Shown here: piece after piece, positions 14,970 to 20,923 of the stretch
Numbering within the stretch: position 1 is the first letter of the stretch
How the letters are laid out: each line of letters starts with the position of its first letter
IMG/VR virus record: IMGVR_UViG_3300037264_002731
Span: 1 to 22,444 of that record
DNA from: a virus
DNA: 22,444 nucleotides
Reading direction: 5' to 3' (one strand)
Program-made: the position numbers and the translations under genes
The notes under the pieces: generated by a model
Database searches by the model: none
The model's input: only the letters and a program-made list of their open reading frames with translations
What the model was told of the DNA's origin: nothing

Positions 14970-16099
14970 ACGAGGTCGCGCAGGAGATGACAGCAAAGCT
15001 GATCCTTGACTCGACTAAGGTTGGCTGGCACAGGGAGCGAGTGGAGGCTTGGCACAGGGGAGAGAGGGTTGCCCCCATCACGATGGACATAGCCTGGACA
15101 CGTCGCTGCAACGCGGCCTGTGACTTCTGCGCAGCCAAGACGCAGGCTTCCGCCTCTCCCTCTCTGGACATACCCAGGGACGTGGCCTTTCAATTCCTTG
15201 AGGACGCCGCCGAGATAGGAGTGAAGGGGATCAGTCTGATCAGCGATGGAGAATCTTCGCTGGTTGACTACTACGCGGAGAGCATTGAGTATGCGGACAA
15301 GCTGGGGATCAAGGTAGGCCTCGGGACCAACGGCATAAACTTTGACCGTGCTTTGCTAGAGCGCATCTTGCCCCACGTCACTTACATGAGGTTTAACTTC
15401 TCGGCTGGTGAGCGCAAACGGTACTCTGAGATCATGGGGGTCAAGGAACCTATCTACGATCGAGTGATAGGCAACATTAAGGACGCTGTTGATATTGTGA
15501 GGACCGGCGGCCTGCAGACGAACTTGAACATGAACCTTGTGAGTGATCCGAAGGATGGAGACCAGCTCATGCCGTTCTCCAGACTGGCGAAGAAGCTAGG
15601 AGTCCACTACGGCATCATCAAACACTGCTTCGTTGATGATGATGGGATGCTCAAGGTGAAGGTGGAGGACTATCCGAGGGTAGTAGAGATAATGAAGGAG
15701 TGCGAGAAGCTGTCTGAGCCTGATGGGAGCTTCAGGCTGGTAGCAAAATGGAACCGGATTGGGGAAGGCTCCAAGCGAGAATACAAGGAGTGCTATGGGG
15801 CTCAGTTCATCATGCAGATGTCGGGCAACGGCTTGGTTGCGCCCTGCGGGCCCTTGTTCTCTGAGAAGTTCAAGGCCTTCCACATCGGCAACATTATGAG
15901 GACTCGGTTTAAGGACCTTTTCCACTCCGATCGCTACGCTGAAGTGATGAACTACCTTGGAAGCTCCCAGTTCAACGCATCAAAGCGCTGTGCTGAAAAC
16001 TGCCTCCAGCACCACACGAATGACTGGCTTTACAAGTTTAAGGCTGGGCAGCGAACCTTCCCGCTGGCGCCGGCCCCTGCTCACTCCGAGTTTATCTAG
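14966..16099 (+). CDS. Radical SAM enzyme with C-terminal SPASM-like cysteines
   Basis: 377 residues, ATGA overlap with the gene upstream. Cys-48, Cys-52 and Cys-55 in Cys-Asn-Ala-Ala-Cys-Asp-Phe-Cys form the CxxxCxxC site that holds the 4Fe-4S cluster cleaving S-adenosylmethionine. A Ser-Asp-Gly-Glu-Ser-Ser segment near residue 93 is in the place of the usual SAM-binding GGE strand. The C-terminal third has further cysteines near 276, 294, 342 and 346 (Gly-Asn-Gly-Leu-Val-Ala-Pro-Cys-Gly, Arg-Cys-Ala-Glu-Asn-Cys), as in SPASM/twitch domains that bind an extra cluster. Related enzymes appear in bacterial surface-polysaccharide clusters as well as peptide modification. Here its neighbours are sugar genes, so a sugar or lipid-linked substrate is more likely. 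Substrate unknown. Confidence 0.8.
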   Translation: MNEVAQEMTAKLILDSTKVGWHRERVEAWHRGERVAPITMDIAWTRRCNAACDFCAAKTQASASPSLDIPRDVAFQFLEDAAEIGVKGISLISDGESSLVDYYAESIEYADKLGIKVGLGTNGINFDRALLERILPHVTYMRFNFSAGERKRYSEIMGVKEPIYDRVIGNIKDAVDIVRTGGLQTNLNMNLVSDPKDGDQLMPFSRLAKKLGVHYGIIKHCFVDDDGMLKVKVEDYPRVVEIMKECEKLSEPDGSFRLVAKWNRIGEGSKREYKECYGAQFIMQMSGNGLVAPCGPLFSEKFKAFHIGNIMRTRFKDLFHSDRYAEVMNYLGSSQFNASKRCAENCLQHHTNDWLYKFKAGQRTFPLAPAPAHSEFI

Positions 16100-16866
16100 G
16101 CCCCTCTGAAGACTAAGTGGGGCCAGGTCTGCTCCACATGCCTTCCATCCCGGCGGATCACAAGCTCCGCTACAGCTTCAAAGGCCCCAATACAGCTAGA
16201 GGTTAAGGGGTCATCGAAGACGAGGTAGCCCTCTGGGGTAAGGGAGCCACAAGTCCCTTCATAGCACTGGGCCACAGACTGGTACAAGTCACAGTCCACA
16301 TGGGCGAGGAGCAAGGGGCCCAGGCTTGGGAGAACCCGCGGTACAGTTTCCTCAAAGAACCCCTTCACAACCTCTACATGGTGATGCATGTTGCAGCCCT
16401 TGGCGAGGCTCAGCATTTCGTGCTCTGTGTGGGTGAACTGGCCTTTCACATGGGCGTCGAGCTGGGGGTGGGCCGGCGGCATTCCTTGGAAGCTGTCGAA
16501 GCAGAATACCTTAGTCCCCGGGAGAAACTCCATCGCGAGGCGAGTGAGGAAGAGAGCTGAGCCTCCTCTGTCTGTGCCGAACTCCACGATGTGGCCCTTG
16601 CCCAGGCGAGGAAGGAAGAACTTGAACAGGAGGAAGAAGTTGCAGAGCTGGTCGTCCCCCACGGGGCTTTCAAGCTGCCGAGCTAGGGAGTAGGCTTCTG
16701 TGAAGACTGGATCACCTGCGCAGAGTTGCTTGATACCTCCGAACTGTATGCCTGTCCCTCGAAGGTAGCCCTCTCGAAGATTACGTCCTTGGGATAGCAC
16801 ATCTGGCATAGCAGAGATAGCTTCCTCGTGGTGAGCTATGGAGAAAGTCCAGTCACCTAGTTTCAT
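16096..16866 (-). CDS. TylF/MycF-like O-methyltransferase
   Basis: 256 residues from the ATG at 16866, one base after the glycosyltransferase stop; a TTG at 16905 is possible but lies inside that gene. Class I SAM-methyltransferase elements are present: Ile-Val-Glu-Phe-Gly-Thr-Asp-Arg-Gly-Gly-Ser at 93-103, Asp-Ser-Phe-Gln-Gly-Met-Pro-Pro at 124-131, His-Val-Asp-Cys-Asp-Leu-Tyr at 189-195 and Phe-Asp-Asp-Pro at 217-220. These match the macrocin O-methyltransferase (TylF) family, metal-dependent enzymes that methylate sugar hydroxyls. The aspartates at 191, 193, 218 and 219 are candidate metal or substrate ligands. It is the last gene of the leftward operon, and its stop overlaps that of the radical SAM gene. 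Sugar methylation fits the context; the acceptor is unknown. Confidence 0.8.
   Translation of the reverse strand: MKLGDWTFSIAHHEEAISAMPDVLSQGRNLREGYLRGTGIQFGGIKQLCAGDPVFTEAYSLARQLESPVGDDQLCNFFLLFKFFLPRLGKGHIVEFGTDRGGSALFLTRLAMEFLPGTKVFCFDSFQGMPPAHPQLDAHVKGQFTHTEHEMLSLAKGCNMHHHVEVVKGFFEETVPRVLPSLGPLLLAHVDCDLYQSVAQCYEGTCGSLTPEGYLVFDDPLTSSCIGAFEAVAELVIRRDGRHVEQTWPHLVFRGA
16099..16124. repeat. GC-rich inverted repeat at the convergent operon junction
   Basis: GGCCCC and GGGGCC, 14 bases apart, start at the last base of the radical SAM stop codon and lie within the end of the methyltransferase gene. The stem is only six pairs and neither side has a T-run, so terminator function is doubtful. It is the only structure I see where the two operons meet. 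Confidence 0.4.
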
Positions 16867-16867
16867 A

Positions 16868-17767
16868 CTAAGCAGTCTTGAAGGGGATGGGAGGCACTTG
16901 GGCAAAGCTCATCTTCTGGCGGGTGTTCACCCAGCTGGCGCTGCGGTCGAGGATGGCACTTGCGAGGGCCTGGACAGCATCCTCCCTCCGGAGGCCGGCG
17001 GCATACATCTTCGCAAGCGTAGCGTAGTGACCAGCCATCACTTGGAAGTGCATCAGTTCCTCTAGTTGAAGGCGCTGGGGGCTGTTCTCTGGGTGCGCTC
17101 CCCAGATGCTTTCCAGGCCTGTGTTCTGGGGGCCGATGACCCGGCGGTAGCAGTGAGCTCGGGTGTGGGAGTACCAGGCTCCCTTGTCAAGACACGCGAG
17201 GAGGGGGAGGACGACATCTGGACTCCCCACACCACTCAGGCCGCCGACCTTGTGGAAGAACTCTGCGGACCAGGACTGGATGGTGCTCCCTCCCACAAGC
17301 TTGGGGAACATCTCTTCCACCTTGCACCAGCCATCCTCCTGCGGCCAGGGAGTCTCTCCTTGGTACTCCATCTTCTCACTGACGTAGTACATCCCTCCAA
17401 GGACCATGCTGGGCTTGTGGACCTCGAAGGCCGCCGCCACGAGTTCCACCCTCTGGGCGAGGTCGTAGTCATCCGCGCTAAGGCTCACTACCACATCCGC
17501 ATCTGTCTGAGTCATAGCCCAATTTATGTGCTCGTTGAGGCCAGGCATACCCCTAGGGGCCACCACTGGGCATTGTAGGCGACGTACTGTGTGGGGGCCA
17601 CCATAGGTACGGGCGAGGTCATCCATCACCGCCCCGGTGCCATCCACAGAACCCTGGTCGCTGAGGAGGATCTCCAGGGGCTTGTATGTCTGCATGAACA
17701 TGCTCTTCACAGCATCCCCTACGTAGCGTACCTTGTCGCGAGCTGTGAGGAGGTGGGCGATCTTCAT
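16868..17767 (-). CDS. Family 2 glycosyltransferase
   Basis: 299 residues, ATGA overlap with the upstream ThDP gene and no good ribosome site, so probably translationally coupled. A GT-A fold start is clear: Ile-Ala-His-Leu-Leu-Thr-Ala-Arg at 3-10, Gln-Thr-Tyr-Lys-Pro-Leu-Glu-Ile-Leu at 26-34, Ser-Asp-Gln-Gly-Ser-Val-Asp-Gly-Thr at 36-44 and Ser-Ala-Asp-Asp at 97-100 as the metal-binding DXD equivalent. No membrane segment is present, so it is cytoplasmic or peripheral. Such enzymes move a sugar from a nucleotide donor to a growing glycan or another acceptor. The neighbouring genes suggest an ADP-heptose-derived donor, which is inference. Confidence 0.85.
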   Translation of the reverse strand: MKIAHLLTARDKVRYVGDAVKSMFMQTYKPLEILLSDQGSVDGTGAVMDDLARTYGGPHTVRRLQCPVVAPRGMPGLNEHINWAMTQTDADVVVSLSADDYDLAQRVELVAAAFEVHKPSMVLGGMYYVSEKMEYQGETPWPQEDGWCKVEEMFPKLVGGSTIQSWSAEFFHKVGGLSGVGSPDVVLPLLACLDKGAWYSHTRAHCYRRVIGPQNTGLESIWGAHPENSPQRLQLEELMHFQVMAGHYATLAKMYAAGLRREDAVQALASAILDRSASWVNTRQKMSFAQVPPIPFKTA

Positions 17768-18852
17768 GGGAGGAGAGGGCTCATCTGGTCCATCCGCGGG
17801 CGGCTTCCATCAGGCAAGGGCTGCAAGCGGGGGACGAGGGGCTGCTGCGGGTCCATGTGGTACACAACGAGGGCTGGCTCCTTCAGGGCGAAGAGCTGGG
17901 GGATGGCTTTGTTGAAATCTGCCCATGAGTAGATGTCTGCGCTGTGGAGGCCGAAGTCTTGGGCCAGGCGGCGGAAGTCAGGGAGGCTCATCCCACTCCC
18001 TGCATCCACAGAGGTATGCTTGAGCTTGCCAAGCTTCTGCGTGTGCTTGATCATTAAGTATCCGTCGTTCTCATACACGATGATCTTGATGGGGAGCTGG
18101 TGGTGGGCGATGGTCTGCAGCTCCTGCAAGTTGAGCATCATCCCGCCATCTGCGTGGAGGCAGAGGATGTGCTCTGCGCCAGCAAAAGCCGCACCTATAG
18201 CAGCTGGGAGTCCGCAACCCATCTCCCCTAAGCCTCCACTCGTCATGAGGCGCTGGGGAGGTTTGAGACGGAGGACCTGATGGGCAGAGATGAGGGGAGC
18301 TCCCATGTCAGTCACCACAACGTGCTTGGGATGGAGGAAGGGTTCCAAGGCAGCGGTGAAGCAGTAGGAGTTTATCCACTTCCCACTGTCCTTGTGCTCC
18401 AGCCAAGGCCATTGCTTGTTCCATGCCTTGCACTGGGCGAGCCACTCAGGCCGTGAAGCTGGTTCGAGAGCTTGGCGGATGAAGTAAGAAATGTCGCTTG
18501 AGGGATTGGCGGCCCCGAGGCGAGCTGCCTCGCTGGGGTCACAATCCCCCATGAGGACTTGAGGCTTGTGATCGAGGCCTTGCTCAGAGATGTTCCACAC
18601 ACTCAGCCTGTTGCCAAGGGCAAGGATCTGGTCAGCCTCAGAGAAGGCCTTGTTCGCGGCCCTGTTCCCATAGACTCCTGTGCAGCCAAGGAACGCAGGG
18701 TGGTAGTTGTCCACAAGGTCCTTGGCTGGCCAGCTAGCGGCCACTGGGAGGCCAAGGTCTAGGAGCATGGGAGCGAGGTCTTGGCAGCCGGCGGCTCGGA
18801 TGCCGTGGCCCAGCATGATGAGAGGGCGCTTAAGCCAGAGCACTTTGTTCAT
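17764..18852 (-). CDS. Thiamine-diphosphate enzyme, central + PP domains (C-terminal subunit of split acetolactate-synthase-like enzyme)
   Basis: 362 residues from the ATG at 18852, overlapping the PYR-domain gene by 23 bases. A further upstream in-frame start is possible but would overlap more. Residues 1-130 match the central domain of acetolactate-synthase-like enzymes (Lys-Arg-Pro-Leu-Ile-Met-Leu-Gly-His-Gly, Tyr-Gly-Asn-Arg-Ala-Ala-Asn, Ala-Leu-Gly-Asn-Arg-Leu-Ser). Residues 160-340 are the PP domain: Ser-Gly-Gly-Leu-Gly-Glu-Met-Gly-Cys-Gly-Leu-Pro, then Ala-Asp-Gly-Gly at 234-237 and Asn-262 about 25 residues later. The usual Gly-Asp-Gly that binds diphosphate through magnesium is Ala-Asp-Gly; the key Asp and Asn remain. 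YerE in Yersinia, a relative, adds a two-carbon branch from pyruvate to a nucleotide sugar; similar carboligation is a reasonable guess. Confidence 0.8.
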   Translation of the reverse strand: MNKVLWLKRPLIMLGHGIRAAGCQDLAPMLLDLGLPVAASWPAKDLVDNYHPAFLGCTGVYGNRAANKAFSEADQILALGNRLSVWNISEQGLDHKPQVLMGDCDPSEAARLGAANPSSDISYFIRQALEPASRPEWLAQCKAWNKQWPWLEHKDSGKWINSYCFTAALEPFLHPKHVVVTDMGAPLISAHQVLRLKPPQRLMTSGGLGEMGCGLPAAIGAAFAGAEHILCLHADGGMMLNLQELQTIAHHQLPIKIIVYENDGYLMIKHTQKLGKLKHTSVDAGSGMSLPDFRRLAQDFGLHSADIYSWADFNKAIPQLFALKEPALVVYHMDPQQPLVPRLQPLPDGSRPRMDQMSPLLP

Positions 18853-19330
18853 CCTTGGGGAAGTCAAGCCAGACTGGACCTTGGCGGGGGGAGAGGGCAC
18901 ACTGGAGGTCAGCAGCTAGCTCAGGGAGGTGGAGAGGGAGGGCTCGCTTGGTGAAGTGGGCAGCAACATCAGCACTCTCGTATCCCTGGAAGCCAAATCC
19001 ACGACCTTCATCCTTGTAGTACTTGGAGGCCTCGTTGCCGCTTATGACGAGGAGAGGGATGGAGTCCATCCAGGCAGCCATCACTCCTGTGATGACGTTC
19101 GTGCTGCCGGCCCCCGTGGTGACGAGGGTGAGGGCCATACGCCCCGAGGTGCGGAAGTAGTAGGCTGCAGCCATCGCAGCTGCTTGCTCGTGATGGCAGC
19201 ACACGAGGCGAGTGTAGCCTAGCCTGGCCACTGCATCCCAGAGGGTGACGTTCCCTCCCCCAATGATGCCGAAGGAGTGGGTGATCTCCTTGGCCTTGAG
19301 CCAGCGAGCTACAGCTTCTGCTTTCGTCAC
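18830..19330 (-). CDS. Thiamine-diphosphate enzyme, PYR domain (N-terminal subunit of split acetolactate-synthase-like enzyme)
   Basis: 166 residues, GTG start overlapping the SIS gene stop (GTGA). The whole protein is a PYR domain: Phe-Gly-Ile-Ile-Gly-Gly-Gly-Asn at 20-27, Cys-His-His-Glu-Gln-Ala-Ala at 45-51, Thr-Thr-Gly-Ala-Gly-Ser-Thr-Asn and Asp-Ser-Ile-Pro-Leu-Leu-Val-Ile-Ser-Gly. Glu-48 is the conserved glutamate that activates the thiazolium ring. The chain ends Gly-Pro-Val-Trp-Leu-Asp-Phe-Pro, exactly where full-length enzymes pass into the linker before the central domain. The next gene starts within the last 23 bases in the +1 frame. The two products would have to assemble to give an active site. 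A frameshifted single gene is the alternative. Confidence 0.8.
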   Translation of the reverse strand: MTKAEAVARWLKAKEITHSFGIIGGGNVTLWDAVARLGYTRLVCCHHEQAAAMAAAYYFRTSGRMALTLVTTGAGSTNVITGVMAAWMDSIPLLVISGNEASKYYKDEGRGFGFQGYESADVAAHFTKRALPLHLPELAADLQCALSPRQGPVWLDFPKDEQSALA

Positions 19331-19734
19331 GCTGGATTCCCCTGCAGCCAGCGCATCACGCAGTGGCCCTCGTATACTTGCAGCTCCTCGCTGGCCTGCA
19401 TATCGTAGCCTCTCACCGCACCAAAGAGGGGCCAGACTTCCATCCCCTTCTCGGCGGCCTTGCCGAGGGCCTGAAGAATGTTTGGTGACTTCCCACTACC
19501 ACTGAGGGCAAGGAGCAAGTCGCCTGGTTCTCCAACAACATCGAGCCAACGAGCGAACACAGTTTCATAACCGAAATCATTTGCGCTCGCTGTGAGTGTG
19601 GCAGGATCAAGGGTATACGCTTTGACCCCACATGCAAGTAGATCGTTGCAGATGTGCACTGCGTTGGCATACGAGCCTCCATTACCTATGATATAGACGC
19701 GTTTGGCTGCACGTATAGCCTTAGCGAGGTCCAC
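19327..19734 (-). CDS. gmhA: SIS-domain phosphosugar isomerase, GmhA-like
   Basis: 135 residues from the GTG at 19734, chosen because GCGGAGG lies six bases upstream; the gene then overlaps the kinase by 14 bases. SIS signatures are intact: Ile-Ile-Gly-Asn-Gly-Gly-Ser-Tyr-Ala-Asn-Ala at 15-25, Leu-Asp-Pro-Ala-Thr-Leu-Thr-Ala at 42-49 and Leu-Ser-Gly-Ser-Gly-Lys-Ser-Pro-Asn-Ile at 77-86. In GmhA the domain converts sedoheptulose-7-phosphate to D-glycero-D-manno-heptose-7-phosphate. Bacterial GmhA is nearer 190 residues; here the N-terminal helical part is missing, so a different oligomer or an altered site is possible. The neighbouring heptose kinase supports the heptose role, but other phosphosugars are not excluded. 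Confidence 0.75.
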   Translation of the reverse strand: MDLAKAIRAAKRVYIIGNGGSYANAVHICNDLLACGVKAYTLDPATLTASANDFGYETVFARWLDVVGEPGDLLLALSGSGKSPNILQALGKAAEKGMEVWPLFGAVRGYDMQASEELQVYEGHCVMRWLQGNPA

Positions 19735-20548
19735 TGAATACCTCCGCTTCTGTGGCAACAGCAGTGCCGAACTTCCCACAGACAATGCCAGCGGCTTTGT
19801 TGGCGTACTCCACGCTGGTCCTCCAGTTCATCCCCCGGTTGAGGCACACAGCAAGGCAAGCGATGGCAGTATCTCCAGCCCCAGTTACGTCGTAGACTTC
19901 CTTAGTGATGGACTCCACGTGGAAGGTGCTGTTGTCGCTGTAGAGGCTCATCCCACCTGCTCCCCTCGTGAGGAGGACTCGTGCAATATCTGCCTCCCCT
20001 TTGAGAAGGGAGATCTTCGCGGCGAGCTGCTCCTCGCTTCCCCACCCTCCCATAATGTGGCGCATCTCGTCCAGGTTTGGCTTTACAAGGTCAGCGCCAG
20101 CGTACTTGCGGTAGTCATAGCCCTTTGGGTCCACGAGTACGAGCTTGCCGAGGGACTTGGCCTCCTTGATGAGGGTCTGGATGTGGATGAGGGAACCTTT
20201 CCCATAGTCGCTGAAGATCACTACTCCGCACTTGGGAAGAGCGTTGCGGAAAGTTCTCTCCATGCTGTCCACTCCCCTAGGAGGGAAGTCGAAGTCTATG
20301 CGGGCGACTTGCTGGTTACGTGCCACAAGGCGGATCTTGCGGGAGGTGCTGCAGACTGCGGTGTAGACCTCGCAGCCGAGGGCTTGGACGTTGGCTGCCA
20401 CGTTGTCGGCGGCCCCGAAGCGGTCCTCCTGCCTCGTCACGAGCACTACAGGGACGGGGGCCTCTGGGCTGATGCGGGCAACATCCCCAAACCAATACTC
20501 GTCTACCATCGCATCCCCACACACAAGGATAGGCTTAAGGGAGCTCAT
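19721..20548 (-). CDS. rfaE1: PfkB-family heptose-7-phosphate kinase-like protein (HldE N-domain / RfaE1 type)
   Basis: 275 residues; the ATG has AGAGGAA about ten bases upstream. HldE kinase-domain signatures: Val-Cys-Gly-Asp-Ala-Met-Val-Asp-Glu-Tyr-Trp-Phe-Gly at 9-21, Arg-Ile-Ser-Pro-Glu-Ala-Pro-Val-Pro-Val-Val at 25-35, Arg-Asn-Gln-Gln-Val-Ala-Arg-Ile-Asp-Phe at 77-86, Asp-Pro-Lys-Gly at 140-143, Val-Lys-Pro-Asn-Leu at 155-159, and Asp-Val-Thr-Gly-Ala-Gly-Asp-Thr at 220-227 with the catalytic Asp. The family phosphorylates heptose-7-phosphate at C1. Compared with E. coli HldE, about 30 residues are absent between positions 65 and 70, just before the Lys-x-Arg strand. The nucleotidyltransferase half is a separate gene on the other strand at 14302. 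Confidence 0.85.
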   Translation of the reverse strand: MSSLKPILVCGDAMVDEYWFGDVARISPEAPVPVVLVTRQEDRFGAADNVAANVQALGCEVYTAVCSTSRKIRLVARNQQVARIDFDFPPRGVDSMERTFRNALPKCGVVIFSDYGKGSLIHIQTLIKEAKSLGKLVLVDPKGYDYRKYAGADLVKPNLDEMRHIMGGWGSEEQLAAKISLLKGEADIARVLLTRGAGGMSLYSDNSTFHVESITKEVYDVTGAGDTAIACLAVCLNRGMNWRTSVEYANKAAGIVCGKFGTAVATEAEVFSGPR

Positions 20549-20720
20549 AGATCACTTTTCCTCTTTGGTTGTACACACGAGTACCCTCACTGTTCCATCT
20601 ACCATAGTGGGTCCAGAGGCCAGGAGCATCCGCTGGCGCAGCCTCCTTAGCAAATGCTGAGGGCACGCCGTTAGGATACAGCTTTGGGCTTGGTCGCAGT
20701 CCAACATCTCGTTCCTCCAT
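20535..20720 (-). CDS. Candidate small protein overlapping the HTH gene
   Basis: 61 residues from an ATG at 20720, in a different frame from the HTH gene it overlaps. The ribosome site is weak (GCGCAAG). The end reads as plausible protein (Leu-Trp-Thr-His-Tyr-Gly-Arg-Trp-Asn-Ser-Glu-Gly-Thr-Arg-Val-Tyr-Asn, then Lys-Val-Ile-Tyr-Glu-Leu-Pro) and its stop overlaps the kinase start by 14 bases, like other junctions in this operon. The frame stays open back to 20846. It could instead be the shifted end of the HTH gene, or a chance frame. Confidence 0.4.
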   Translation of the reverse strand: MEERDVGLRPSPKLYPNGVPSAFAKEAAPADAPGLWTHYGRWNSEGTRVYNQRGKVIYELP

Positions 20721-20878
20721 CTTGCGCGCCACAGCCTTACTGTCCGGGTATCGAGGCCTAGGCGGGCGGCGAGTAGGACTGTGCGTACCTTGCGGTTCGC
20801 CGCGAAGAACGCTGGAACGCAACAGAAGCCCAAGGGCGGTTGGCATACAAGGTCCTGGAGAGTGATCTTAGCTACCAT
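20552..20878 (-). CDS. Small helix-turn-helix DNA-binding protein
   Basis: 108 residues from the ATG at 20878; a TTG at 20905 would add nine residues, and neither start has a clear ribosome site. A helix-turn-helix is visible at about residues 32-54: Val-Leu-Leu-Ala-Ala-Arg-Leu-Gly-Leu-Asp-Thr-Arg-Thr-Val-Arg-Leu-Trp-Arg-Ala-Arg. Cysteines flank it (Cys-12, Cys-19, Cys-20 before; Cys-61 and Cys-67 after) and may bind zinc. The final forty residues look less like a folded protein, and another frame looks better there. Position between the replication ATPase and the sugar genes would suit a small regulator or a DNA-binding replication accessory. Target unknown. Confidence 0.55.
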   Translation of the reverse strand: MVAKITLQDLVCQPPLGFCCVPAFFAANRKVRTVLLAARLGLDTRTVRLWRARWRNEMLDCDQAQSCILTACPQHLLRRLRQRMLLASGPTMVDGTVRVLVCTTKEEK

Positions 20879-20923
20879 TGTAGGGGGAGCTTGGGTAGGA
20901 GTCAATGGAGTTGTGGGGTATTT

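Noticed and set aside
16099-16124. Bidirectional rho-independent terminator between the converging operons
   Set aside because: The stem has six pairs with a 14-base loop, and no T-run follows on either strand.
17764-19330. Sulfopyruvate or phosphonopyruvate decarboxylase (naturally split ThDP enzymes)
   Set aside because: The C-terminal gene carries a full central domain and the linker pattern of acetolactate-synthase-like enzymes, which those two-subunit decarboxylases lack.
19703-20650. 315-codon open frame on the plus strand
   Set aside because: It is antisense to the heptose kinase, whose motifs are unmistakable. The antisense frame has no motif or ribosome site and would be the only plus-strand gene right of 16099.
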